From: Anaerolineales bacterium
GTDB taxonomy: Bacteria > Chloroflexota > Anaerolineae > Anaerolineales > E44-bin32
NCBI GenBank assembly: GCA_011772595.1
Contig: WVZH01000465.1
Location: 33,109-39,880, forward strand
Reading direction: 5' to 3'
DNA: 6,772 bases
In this document: piece by piece, positions 1-6,699 of the stretch
How positions within the stretch are numbered: position 1 is the first letter of the stretch
How the letters are laid out: each line of letters opens with the position of its first letter
Translations under genes and position numbers: made by a program
Notes under the pieces: model-generated
Seen by the model: the letters and a program-made list of their open reading frames with translations, nothing else
Told to the model about the DNA's origin: nothing
Databases searched by the model: none

Positions 1-231
1 GTCGGGAGCAGGTGAGCCTTCTAGTGGTTCATCTACCTCGACTTGTGCCGTCTGTGTCAGAATCGCGGAGCGAACAGCGTCCATAGTCGCCTGAGTGTCA
101 TCGACCAATTCGTCTTGCGGTTCCTCACTCGAGACGGGTGGAGGCGTGGATGCGGATCGTGTGCAGGCGGTAAAGAGGACGATGGAAACGAGAATCAGAA
201 ACACCGGGAAACGCAGGCGCTGATCACTCAT
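1..231 (-). CDS. Putative lipoprotein, N-terminal 77 residues (cut by the window edge)
   Basis: This open frame reads leftward from ATG at 231 and runs without a stop to base 1, so the C-terminal part lies outside the window. Residues 1-6 carry two arginines. Residues 8-22 are a hydrophobic stretch ending in LFTAC, a plausible lipobox with the lipidated cysteine at C23, although Phe at -3 is less usual than Leu. The mature part starts with a Ser/Thr/Pro-rich linker and becomes acidic, with a Thr/Gln-rich patch (ILTQTAQ, about 57-63). No domain is recognisable. A strong AGGAGGAG ribosome site at 242-235 lies 3 bases from the ATG, which fixes the start. The protein is probably exported and anchored in the membrane. 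Its function is unknown. Confidence 0.8.
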   Translation of the reverse strand, partial: MSDQRLRFPVFLILVSIVLFTACTRSASTPPPVSSEEPQDELVDDTQATMDAVRSAILTQTAQVEVDEPLEGSPAPD

Positions 232-234
232 GGG

Positions 235-242
235 CTCCTCCT
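235..242 (-). promoter_or_regulatory. Strong ribosome binding site of the lipoprotein gene
   Basis: The minus strand reads AGGAGGAG, followed by CCC and ATG. The AGGAGG core ends 5 bases before the start codon. This near-perfect anti-16S match is the main support for the partial gene at 231-1, which would otherwise be easy to miss. Confidence 0.8.
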
Positions 243-324
243 AGCGGATTATTCCTTCGGTCGAAGTAGGCCAAGGTTCGAATTCTTATTCACTATCGTA
301 CGTTGGCCTTTAAATTTCCCTATT

Positions 325-357
325 GGGGCTCACCTCGGGTTTCTTGAGGTGAGCCTC
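325..357 (-). repeat. Perfect 10-bp inverted repeat (leader hairpin)
   Basis: The arms GGCTCACCTC (327-336) and GAGGTGAGCC (346-355) pair perfectly around a 9-base loop. The stem can extend outward through a G-T and a G-C pair. No run of T follows on either strand, so it is not a classic intrinsic terminator. If the promoter at 382-410 is used, the hairpin lies in the middle of the lipoprotein mRNA leader. It could stabilise the mRNA, attenuate transcription or bind a protein. No known RNA family is recognised. Confidence 0.6.
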
Positions 358-381
358 CCTCGGCTTGACGTTCAAGCGCGC

Positions 382-410
382 ATGGTAGCACATGTGTTTG
401 GATGCGTCAA
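382..410 (-). promoter_or_regulatory. Predicted sigma-70-type promoter for the lipoprotein gene
   Basis: The minus strand reads TTGACG (410-405), a 17-base spacer, then TACCAT (387-382). The -35 matches the consensus at 5 of 6 bases and the -10 at 4 of 6, with ideal spacing. Transcription would start near 375, giving a leader of about 144 bases before the ATG at 231. The -35 lies inside an 8-bp inverted repeat, GCTTGACG (363-370) with CGTCAAGC (405-412), whose other arm falls near the predicted start site. That placement would suit an operator. Confidence 0.45.
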
Positions 411-504
411 GCGGGGTCGCTCATCAAAAAAGGGGTGCAAGAGATGTGCCTGTTCACCGGTCACTTGAATTCGCCGTTACAGGAAAGAATTGGTTAACTA
501 CCTA

Positions 505-542
505 ACAGAAACGAAGACCCGCAGGCGGTTTCGCTTGCGGGT
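505..542 (-). terminator. Intrinsic terminator of the mevalonate operon
   Basis: The arms at 517-527 and 532-542 form a GC-rich hairpin with a 4-base loop. In the minus-strand RNA it has 7 outer pairs, one A-C mismatch and 3 inner pairs. It is followed on that strand by the T-rich tail CTTCGTTTCTGTT (516-504). It begins 26 bases after the stop of the DUF35 gene (569), where the operon should end. On the plus strand the stem is complete with a G-U pair, but the downstream T-run is poorer and no plus-strand gene precedes it. Confidence 0.75.
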
Positions 543-568
543 ATGTTTCGACCAATGAAAATCAGCGC

Positions 569-976
569 TCAATTGGTCTGTAGGACCGGGCGAAACTTGT
601 ATCCGTAAACGAGCATGCCCCGGTCGCCGTCAGAGTGCAGTTTCCGTGTGATCATCTCCACCGGCATGCCTACTTCGACGGGTTGTTCCTGCTCGTCAAT
701 ATCCGTAAGCTGAGCCGTGACCATGGGGCCCTCTTCAAGTTTAACCAGGGCGATGGTATATGGAGCCTGCTCCTGGTGACCGGTAGGAGCCTGGTAAACG
801 GTGGTGTAGGAATAAACCTCACCGCGGCCGCTGAACGAATAAAGAGTCCTTGCATCTTCGCCGCAATCTGGACAAATATCCCGGGGTGGGAAGATTTTTT
901 CCTGACAGTTGGGACAGATTTCGCCCACAAGCGCATAGCGCTGCTTCTTTAATCGCCAGTGCCGTGATAATTCCAT
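569..976 (-). CDS. DUF35 Zn-ribbon/OB-fold protein, partner of the thiolase and HMG-CoA synthase
   Basis: This 135-residue protein has full family length. An N-terminal helix with WRLKKQRY (7-14) precedes a four-cysteine zinc ribbon (C21, C24, C35, C38; CPNC and CPDC knuckles). An OB-fold-like beta domain follows (about 46-125; GRGEVYSYTTVYQAP, then a LVKLEEGPMVTAQL strand pair). In the methanogen thiolase/HMG-CoA synthase complex, DUF35 bridges the two enzymes and frames a shared CoA-binding channel; in steroid degraders, DUF35 domains support the Ltp2 aldolase. The adjacent thiolase and synthase genes here point to the first role. AAGAGG (987-982) lies 5 bases before the ATG. It is the last gene of the operon, 92 bp after the thiolase stop. 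It is likely structural rather than catalytic. Confidence 0.9.
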   Translation of the reverse strand: MELSRHWRLKKQRYALVGEICPNCQEKIFPPRDICPDCGEDARTLYSFSGRGEVYSYTTVYQAPTGHQEQAPYTIALVKLEEGPMVTAQLTDIDEQEQPVEVGMPVEMITRKLHSDGDRGMLVYGYKFRPVLQTN

Positions 977-1044
977 AAAAACCTCTTACAGAGCCCCGTT
1001 ATTGGGATGGGGTTGATCCGAGTGTAAAGTTTAAAGCTATAGGA

Positions 1045-1074
1045 CTCTCAAGAGCTATCAACTTCCTCTCAAGA
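1045..1074. repeat. Short direct repeat at the thiolase 3' end
   Basis: The 9-mer CTCTCAAGA occurs at 1045-1053 and again at 1066-1074. The copies are 21 bp apart, about two helical turns, and the second overlaps the thiolase stop codon. The rest of the 92-bp gap to the DUF35 gene has no convincing promoter or terminator. The repeat may be chance. Confidence 0.35.
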
Positions 1075-2262
1075 CCCTTCGATACGTTCCAGGATGTGTG
1101 TGGCGACCGTTGCGCCTGTCCCGCCCAGGCATTGGGCCATGCCAATACGGGCGTTTGGTACCTGATTCCTACCCGCACGCCCCTGTAGTTGCAGGGTGAC
1201 CTCTGCAAGCTGGTACACACCCGTGGCGCCACCTGGGTCGCCTCGTGCTTTCGACCCCCCGAAGGTACATATCGGAATGTCTCCATCACGAGTTATGGCG
1301 TCGTTCTTTGCCAGCCGCCAACCTTCACCGCGTGTCGCGAAGCCCGCAGCTTCGAGGGAGAGTGCGGCGAAGATTGAGAAGCGGTCGTGCAACTCGAATA
1401 AGTGGATGTCTTCGGGTTTTGAGTCGGCGATTGCGTAGGCCTCCCTGGAAGAATCATTTACCGCTGTCAAGGTCAGGGGATCCGGACGGTCGTGGATGGA
1501 GACCGCCGTGATCGATGCCGAGGAGGCGGAGATACGAATCCTGGGTTGGGGGATGCTTTCGGGCATGGCGTCTGCACGCACAAGCATTAAGGCCGCGGCT
1601 CCGTCGGCGATGGGTGCAGCGTCGAACATGTTCACCGGTGCACTGATCATGGGTGCTTTTGAATAGGCGTTGATATCGATGGCGCGACGGTACATGGCGT
1701 TGGGATTATGGACAGCGTTGGCGTGTGCGGTGAGGCTGAAACCCGCAAAGGCATTCTCAGGCACATCGAACTCATGCAGATAACGCTGCATGAGAAGTGC
1801 GGCTTGGGCTGTGGCTGTGACTCCGTGCACGGCTTCGTAGTCTGCGTCGCTGGCCGTCGAAAGCGCAGCCTCGATCTCTGCGCTGGATCGATCGGTCACT
1901 TTTTCGACGCCCACGACGAGGGCCACATCGATGAACCCCGTAATGAGGGCTAGGTACGCTTGGCGCAGGGCTACCCCACCTGACGCGCCCGCGGCTTCGA
2001 CAGTGATTGCTTCAACGCCTCGTAAACCTGCGAAATCCGCCACCAGCGCGCCCAACTGACTCTGTTTGGAGAGGGAGGGGGCCAGCATGTTGGCGACGTA
2101 GAGTGCCTGCGGTTTGAGATTGGCTGCGTCGCTGCGTGCGGCGACAATCGCGTCCAGGGCTAGCTCGCGCAAGTGCTTTTCCCAATGCTCACCGACTGGC
2201 GTGATCCCCACGCCAGCGATCAGAACATCGTTCGGTTGAGTGGACTTCATTCCTGCTGTCAT
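1069..2262 (-). CDS. SCP2-like acetoacetyl-CoA thiolase homologue lacking the catalytic Cys and GHP His
   Basis: This 397-residue protein has the full length of the archaeal/SCP2-type thiolases that work with HMG-CoA synthase and DUF35. Recognisable motifs in order are an [13 protein letters not shown] start (15-27), YVANMLAP (55-62), VVGVEKVTD (116-124), LHDRF (291-295, H292 kept), GGATGVYQ (344-351) and CLGGTG (378-383, C378 kept). Family members normally read VEAACASGG, with the acyl-accepting cysteine. Here the codon at 1989-1987 is GGC, giving VEAAGASGG (G92). The usual GHP motif reads GDP, from GAC at 1239-1237 (D342). The frame is otherwise intact, so this is not an obvious pseudogene. 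The start ATG overlaps the synthase stop by 4 bases (ATGA) and has no good ribosome site, which implies translational coupling. The family is clear, but ordinary thiolase activity is doubtful; a scaffold or repurposed enzyme is likelier. Confidence 0.88.
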   Translation of the reverse strand: MTAGMKSTQPNDVLIAGVGITPVGEHWEKHLRELALDAIVAARSDAANLKPQALYVANMLAPSLSKQSQLGALVADFAGLRGVEAITVEAAGASGGVALRQAYLALITGFIDVALVVGVEKVTDRSSAEIEAALSTASDADYEAVHGVTATAQAALLMQRYLHEFDVPENAFAGFSLTAHANAVHNPNAMYRRAIDINAYSKAPMISAPVNMFDAAPIADGAAALMLVRADAMPESIPQPRIRISASSASITAVSIHDRPDPLTLTAVNDSSREAYAIADSKPEDIHLFELHDRFSIFAALSLEAAGFATRGEGWRLAKNDAITRDGDIPICTFGGSKARGDPGGATGVYQLAEVTLQLQGRAGRNQVPNARIGMAQCLGGTGATVATHILERIEGS

Positions 2263-3332
2263 TTTTGTATCAATTTGCCACGGAAGCGAGAGTAGGTTGC
2301 ATAATCGATCTCTGTGCGTCGCTCGATGTAGCTCTGGGTCGAAGTGGCCTGGGTGCGACGTTGGGCCAATGATGGTGTCACCGTAAGGCTGAAGGCGTCT
2401 GAACCGGCACCCGATCCGTAGGAGACCAGCAACACGCGGTCTCCCGGCTGTGCAACATCCAGGATGGCCGTCAAGCCGACCAGAGCAGATCCAGCGTATG
2501 TGTTCCCAATCTTCGGAGCGAGCAATCCTGCCTGGATTTGCTCAGTTGTGAACCCAAGATTGCTGGCGACGCGTTGGGGAAATTTGGTATTCGGTTGATG
2601 GAAGACGGCGTGATGATACTCATCCGGTGCTGTATCCATAGCTTCCATCAAGGCCTCACTCGCAGCGATGATATGTTTGAAGTAAGCCGGCTCCCCTGTG
2701 AAGCGTTCCCCATGCTCGGGATATCTTTCGTAGGCGCGGCGGAAAAAATCGGGAGTGTCGGTGGCGAAGGAATAGGTTCCTTCGAACGTTGCGAGCGCCT
2801 CATCGGCTGGGCCGACCAAATAAGCTGCGCCACCGGCAGCTGCTGTGTATTCCAAGGCGTCTCCCGGGCGACCTTGAGCGATGTCCATGCCGATGGCGAG
2901 TGCGTACCGAGCCATGCCGGAACCTACGAAACCAATGGCAGCCTGAAGCGCCTCCGTCCCCGCCTTGCAGGCAAACTCCCAGTCCGCGGCCAACGTGTGG
3001 GGGGTGGCGCCGATGGCCTCCGCCACGACGGTCGATGACGGCTTTACCGCGTATGGATGGGATTCGGAACCCACCCACACGGCGCGGATCTCGGATGCAT
3101 CGACTTGCGCCCGGGCTAATGCATTGCGAGCCGCTTCGATTGACATCGTGATAACGTCTTCATCCAAACCGGCAACTGCCTTCTCCTCGACAGGAAGACT
3201 GCCACTACCGGCTTTCCAAACCCGTGCCACCTCACGTGCAGGCAACCGGTATCGAGGGATGTAGGCACCGTATCCAATTATGCCGACCCCTTGAAGTGGT
3301 TTAAACATGAGACTTGATTGTGTTTGTTCCAT
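2259..3332 (-). CDS. Hydroxymethylglutaryl-CoA synthase, archaeal type
   Basis: This cytosolic enzyme of 357 residues condenses acetyl-CoA with acetoacetyl-CoA to HMG-CoA in the mevalonate pathway. It matches the compact archaeal form (about 350 residues) along its whole length: [13 protein letters not shown] (17-29), [10 protein letters not shown] (89-98, E90), EFACKAGT (119-126, nucleophile C122), [15 protein letters not shown] (157-171), [14 protein letters not shown] (209-218), VFHQPN (243-248, H245), GNTYAG (276-281) and [10 protein letters not shown] (305-314). All three expected catalytic residues (Glu, Cys, His) are present. The Met at 9 is an alternative start nearer the usual family start, but it lacks a ribosome site; the chosen ATG has a weak CAGG 7 bases upstream. 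It follows the reductase gene by 80 bp and overlaps the thiolase start by 4 bases. I am confident of the function. Confidence 0.94.
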   Translation of the reverse strand: MEQTQSSLMFKPLQGVGIIGYGAYIPRYRLPAREVARVWKAGSGSLPVEEKAVAGLDEDVITMSIEAARNALARAQVDASEIRAVWVGSESHPYAVKPSSTVVAEAIGATPHTLAADWEFACKAGTEALQAAIGFVGSGMARYALAIGMDIAQGRPGDALEYTAAAGGAAYLVGPADEALATFEGTYSFATDTPDFFRRAYERYPEHGERFTGEPAYFKHIIAASEALMEAMDTAPDEYHHAVFHQPNTKFPQRVASNLGFTTEQIQAGLLAPKIGNTYAGSALVGLTAILDVAQPGDRVLLVSYGSGAGSDAFSLTVTPSLAQRRTQATSTQSYIERRTEIDYATYSRFRGKLIQK

Positions 3333-3412
3333 AACTTGCCTGCCCGAAGGTCACGAAAGTTCCTTTCATAGGGAAAATCGGTTATCGCCGCGATGGATTC
3401 TACTCGACGGCA

Positions 3413-4708
3413 TCAGTTTTCGCTTTCCCATTCTTGCACCAGTTCTTGGGCCCGCTCAAGGTGCACGGCATCCTCGGACACCAACTGGTGAGCCACACGC
3501 GCCACCAACTCACCCTGCGCGCCGGCGGCGATAGCGACCTGACGTGCATGTAGTGTCATGTGACCGCGCTGAATCCCTTCTGTTGCCAGAGCTCGTAATG
3601 CAGCGAGGTTTTGTGCCAGGCCTACCGAGACGATGACTTCGGCCAACGAACGGGCATTGTCGATGCGCATCAATCGGAGGCAGGCTTTTGCTGCCGGGTG
3701 CACACGGGTAGCACCCCCGACGGTGCCTACAGCCATTGGCATCTCAAGTTCGCCTCTCAAATTGCCCTTTTCATCGGACCACCAGCGGCTGAGGGAGGTG
3801 TAATGACCCTCGCGGGCAGCGTACGCATGTGCGCCAGCTTCTACCGCTCGCCAATCATTGCCGGTCGCAATAAGAACGGCGTCCACTCCGTTCATGATTC
3901 CCTTGTTATGCGTCGCCGCGCGATAGGGGTCGGCGGCGGCAAAGGCCCACGCTTCTATGATGCCGTCACGCACTCGTTGTCCGTCGAAATCTTCGAAAGC
4001 CAGGGATGCGCTTGGGATGGTACAGCGTGCAAGCGCCAGCCGACGGTCAGCGAGATTGCTGAGAATACGAAGGTGTGCACGCCCTGTGGTCATCTCTTCG
4101 ACCCACGGTGTCAGACGCTCGGCGGCTGTGTTGAGGGTGTTGGCTCCCATAGCGTCGCGGGTATCGTAAACAAGGTGGATCACGAGCATGGGGCCAACGG
4201 GTGTGCTCTCCAGTATGCGTACTTCGATATCGCGTGCTCCTCCCCCCAAGCGTAGAATGATCGGATCGACACTATTGGCAATCTCCAGAGCTTCGGCCTT
4301 GTGCTCCAGAAGTTGAAGGCGTGCTGTTTCGAGATCGGGAATGTCCAGCACCTGAATTTGACCGATCATTTCGGGTTCGGTGGTCTTGGCTTCGAAGCCT
4401 CCATTGGCGCGAGCCAGTTTGGCCATGAATGAAGCGCCGGCAACGACGGAGGGCTCCTCGACGACCATAGGGACTAAGACATCCCGTCCGTTGATCAGGA
4501 AATTCGTGGCGATGCCCAGAGGTAATCCAAAGACTCCCACAACGTTCTCAATCATGTGATCTGCCAGCTGGAGGGTCAATCCGTCGATACCTTGCAGCGT
4601 TGCTACCGTTGTAGTGTCGAGGTCTGCGGATTTAGAGACCATGGCCATGCGCTGCTCGATCGGCAAGTTGTATAAACCCGATAGACTTGAAGAGTAATCG
4701 GAAGTCAT
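3413..4708 (-). CDS. Hydroxymethylglutaryl-CoA reductase, class II
   Basis: This enzyme interconverts HMG-CoA and mevalonate with two rounds of hydride transfer. Its 431 residues match the class II enzyme of Pseudomonas mevalonii (about 428) closely by eye. Landmarks are IENVVGVFGLP (53-63), INGRDVLVP (72-80), VVEEPS (82-87, catalytic E85), LGGGARDIEV (154-163), DAMGANTLNT (185-194), ATHNKGIMNG (265-274, catalytic K269), ATGNDWRAVEAG (281-292, catalytic D285), LEMPMAVG (321-328) and IQRGHMTLHAR (379-389, catalytic H383). D148 aligns with the Asp that makes the P. mevalonii enzyme prefer NAD(H). No membrane segment is seen, so it is soluble. GGGAG lies 7 bases before the ATG. It is first in the operon, ahead of HMG-CoA synthase, which favours a biosynthetic role over the mevalonate breakdown known in P. 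mevalonii. Confidence 0.95.
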   Translation of the reverse strand: MTSDYSSSLSGLYNLPIEQRMAMVSKSADLDTTTVATLQGIDGLTLQLADHMIENVVGVFGLPLGIATNFLINGRDVLVPMVVEEPSVVAGASFMAKLARANGGFEAKTTEPEMIGQIQVLDIPDLETARLQLLEHKAEALEIANSVDPIILRLGGGARDIEVRILESTPVGPMLVIHLVYDTRDAMGANTLNTAAERLTPWVEEMTTGRAHLRILSNLADRRLALARCTIPSASLAFEDFDGQRVRDGIIEAWAFAAADPYRAATHNKGIMNGVDAVLIATGNDWRAVEAGAHAYAAREGHYTSLSRWWSDEKGNLRGELEMPMAVGTVGGATRVHPAAKACLRLMRIDNARSLAEVIVSVGLAQNLAALRALATEGIQRGHMTLHARQVAIAAGAQGELVARVAHQLVSEDAVHLERAQELVQEWESEN

Positions 4709-4720
4709 TGGCTTGCTCCC

Positions 4721-4745
4721 ATTCCGGAATCCGCAGAGGACTATA
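4721..4745 (-). promoter_or_regulatory. Candidate promoter and palindromic operator of the mevalonate operon
   Basis: The minus strand has TATAGT (4745-4740), a 5-of-6 match to the -10 consensus, which would start transcription about 25 bases before the reductase ATG. No good -35 lies 17 bases upstream. Between the predicted start site and the ribosome site sits a perfect 10-bp palindrome, ATTCCGGAAT (4721-4730). The half-site CATTCCG (4720-4726) recurs inverted as CGGAATG at 4777-4783. A repressor bound at the palindrome would block the promoter. This is inference only. Confidence 0.4.
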
Positions 4746-4829
4746 GGCGCTAATCGCTAGCAAAAACTATCAGGATCGGAATGCGGCCAATGGTTTACCC
4801 TCCGCCCACGGTGGAATGTAGACCAAGTT

Positions 4830-4857
4830 TTGCGATGCTTGCCGGATAGGGTAGAAT
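4830..4857 (+). promoter_or_regulatory. Predicted sigma-70-type promoter of the sensor kinase gene
   Basis: TTGCGA (4830-4835) and TAGAAT (4852-4857) are separated by 16 bases. The -10 matches the consensus at 5 of 6 bases and the -35 at 4 of 6. Transcription would begin near 4864, just before the GGAGG ribosome site at 4871-4875. The short leader has no notable structure. Confidence 0.45.
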
Positions 4858-4879
4858 CCCAAAAGGGGGTGGAGGCGCG

Positions 4880-6595
4880 GTGAGCGACGAAGAATCGAGA
4901 GTTGCGAAGGAAGAAGATCCTCAGTTGGAGGCTCCGACGGAAGAATCGCGAATGCGGTCACTCCATCGAGCCACGCTGAAACTTTTTGCCGACCTTTCAC
5001 TGGATGGGGTTCTTCGTCGTATCATCCATTCGGCACGAGAACTGGTTGGGGCACGCTACGCGGCTTTAGGAATCCCTGATGGCAAGGGGGGGTTAGAGAC
5101 TTTCCTGACACTCGGTCTCTCCAATAAGGAAATTCAGGCCATCACGCACGAGCCGGAAGGTAAAGGCCTCATCGGGGAGATGATGCGCACGGGCCAGAGT
5201 ATCCGAATCCCCAAAATATTGGAACATCCGCGATCTGTAGGTTTCCCGCCCGGTCATCCAGACATGCGTTCCTTTCTTGGCGTGCCCATATCCGCATACG
5301 GGCGACCCTTGGGCCAAATCTACCTCACGGATAAGCAGGGGGCGGACAGTTTCAGTATCGAGGACCAACGTCTGATCGAGATGTTGGCTTCCCACGCAGC
5401 TGCGGCCATCGAAAACGCCAGGCTTTACCGTCAGGTTCTGAATAGCGAGTCCGAGCTCACCCAGCGCAACCTTGAACTCGAGCTGATCAACGCTTTAGCC
5501 TCCGCAGTTAGTTCGACGATGGAGCTCGATGAGATCCTAGAGGTGATGCTGGAGAGAGTTATCCAACTGATTGGAGCGAAAGCCGGTGAAATCTTTCTCC
5601 TTGAGGAGGGGGAGGGCGTGTACCGAAAAGCGAATCATCATGGTGAGATTGTAGACGCCTTCTGGGAGGTAGATCGTTTCAGCTTTGGTGAAGGTTTCGT
5701 CGGTCGTGTCGCAAAGTTGGGAAAACCGGCTTGGACGAGCAGTCTTCACACCGAGCCCTCCCTTCTACGGGATGTATTTGCCGAAGTGGGGATAGGAACC
5801 ATGGTGGGAGTGCCACTTACCGCACCTGGGCAGGTCATGGGTGTGCTTTGTCTGGCCTTTACTGGGGAGCGTGTGGCACACGAACGCGAAATCGGGCTCC
5901 TTGAAGCGGTAGGCGCTGGGGTTGGGATTGCTATCGAGAACGCAAGGTTGTATCGCCATGCCCGTCGTCTGGCCGTACTAGAGGAGCGAGAACGCATCGC
6001 GATGGACCTGCACGATGGGACGATCCAATCTATCTATGCGGTCGGTTTGATCCTCGAATATGTCCGTCTCCTGATTCAAGAAAAGCCGGATCAAGCAGTG
6101 GAACGCCTTGAACAGGCAATCACCGGCTTGAATCAAGCGATCGGAGATATTCGCTCCTACATTCTCGATTTGCAACCGAGTCGCATTCAGATGGACGATC
6201 TCGGGCAAGCGCTAGATCGTCTCAGGCGTGAGTTTCGTGCCAATACACTCGTGGACGTGGAGTTGAAAACCGAAGAGGAAGTTTTGCAGGAAATCTCGCG
6301 CCCGGCAGCTATGGAACTCTTCCTCATCGCTCAGGAAGCCCTTGCCAACGTAGCCAAACACGCTCATGCCACTCAGGTCATGCTCAGCGTGCGTCGTATC
6401 GGAGACGATATCTCTCTACAGGTTATCGACAACGGTAAGGGTTTCGAGGTTGAGAAGCAACCGGACGTCTTGGGTCATGGACTTTCCAACATGGAAGAGC
6501 GAGCACGCCACGTTGGGGGACAGCTCGAGATTATCTCCAGCCCAGGTGAGGGCACTACCATCACGGTGCGACTGCCGCTGGATGGTGTTTCCTGA
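4880..6595 (+). CDS. Soluble two-GAF sensor histidine kinase (HisKA_3 type, DevS/NarX-like)
   Basis: This is a 571-residue two-component sensor kinase with no membrane segment or signal peptide, so it is cytosolic. Domains in order are an acidic N-terminal tail (1-25), GAF1 (about 40-178), a linker helix, GAF2 (about 212-355), a HisKA_3 dimerisation domain with phospho-acceptor H378 (ERERIAMDLHDG, 369-380), and an HATPase_c domain (about 475-567). The ATPase has the N-box EALANVAKH (486-494), DNGKGF (517-522), GHGLSN (532-537) and GEGTT (556-560). Both GAF domains end in the same AIENARLYR helix (176-184, 351-359). GAF1 carries GFPPGHPDM (121-129), resembling the haem-binding GAF of mycobacterial DevS/DosS; H126 could be the ligand, but this is unproven. 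The GTG start is chosen because GGAGG lies 5 bases upstream; the next ATG (residue 25) lacks such a site. The expected partner, a NarL-type response regulator, is not in the window. Confidence 0.93.
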   Translation: MSDEESRVAKEEDPQLEAPTEESRMRSLHRATLKLFADLSLDGVLRRIIHSARELVGARYAALGIPDGKGGLETFLTLGLSNKEIQAITHEPEGKGLIGEMMRTGQSIRIPKILEHPRSVGFPPGHPDMRSFLGVPISAYGRPLGQIYLTDKQGADSFSIEDQRLIEMLASHAAAAIENARLYRQVLNSESELTQRNLELELINALASAVSSTMELDEILEVMLERVIQLIGAKAGEIFLLEEGEGVYRKANHHGEIVDAFWEVDRFSFGEGFVGRVAKLGKPAWTSSLHTEPSLLRDVFAEVGIGTMVGVPLTAPGQVMGVLCLAFTGERVAHEREIGLLEAVGAGVGIAIENARLYRHARRLAVLEERERIAMDLHDGTIQSIYAVGLILEYVRLLIQEKPDQAVERLEQAITGLNQAIGDIRSYILDLQPSRIQMDDLGQALDRLRREFRANTLVDVELKTEEEVLQEISRPAAMELFLIAQEALANVAKHAHATQVMLSVRRIGDDISLQVIDNGKGFEVEKQPDVLGHGLSNMEERARHVGGQLEIISSPGEGTTITVRLPLDGVS

Positions 6596-6699
6596 TCGTA
6601 AGTGTGCGATTGATTCCCCATTTTCCAGACAGATGCGGCAATTGAGGTCCAGAATACTATCCTGGCACTGAAAAGAATTATCATACCGCTAAGTTGTCG

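Larger units (their letters stand above)
232..568. other. 337-bp intergenic region
   Basis: No gene is supported here on either strand. Reading from right to left it holds the terminator of the mevalonate operon (about 505-542), a featureless stretch, a sigma-70-like promoter for the lipoprotein gene (382-410), a strong hairpin in the presumed leader (327-355), and a small inverted repeat of 5-bp arms (255-259 with 262-266) just before the ribosome site. A plus-strand open frame crossing 43-468 has no ribosome site or recognisable protein features. Confidence 0.7.

Noticed and set aside
43..468. Plus-strand open frame of 141 codons
   Set aside because: It runs antisense to the lipoprotein start and through the leader, has no ribosome site and shows no recognisable protein features. 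The minus-strand gene with AGGAGG explains 1-231 better.
977..1000. Tiny hairpin plus TTTTT just before the DUF35 start, read as an internal terminator
   Set aside because: The stem is only 4 bp (983-986 with 990-993) and overlaps the ribosome site of the DUF35 gene. It is too weak to call.
1020..1068. Internal minus-strand promoter ahead of the DUF35 gene
   Set aside because: TTGATA and TATAGC occur, but only 14 bases apart, and other pairings match the consensus poorly. It was not strong enough to list.
1069..2262. Thiolase homologue as a pseudogene
   Set aside because: There is no frameshift or internal stop, the length is normal, the overlap with the upstream gene is intact and most family motifs are kept. 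Only active-site positions differ, so it is reported as a CDS.
2538..3038. Plus-strand open frame of 166 codons
   Set aside because: It is antisense to HMG-CoA synthase, whose motifs cover the same bases. It has no ribosome site and no recognisable domain.
3611..4255. Plus-strand open frame of 214 codons
   Set aside because: It lies entirely antisense to the strongly conserved HMG-CoA reductase. Its Cys/Gly-rich composition is what the opposite strand of a GC-rich gene gives.
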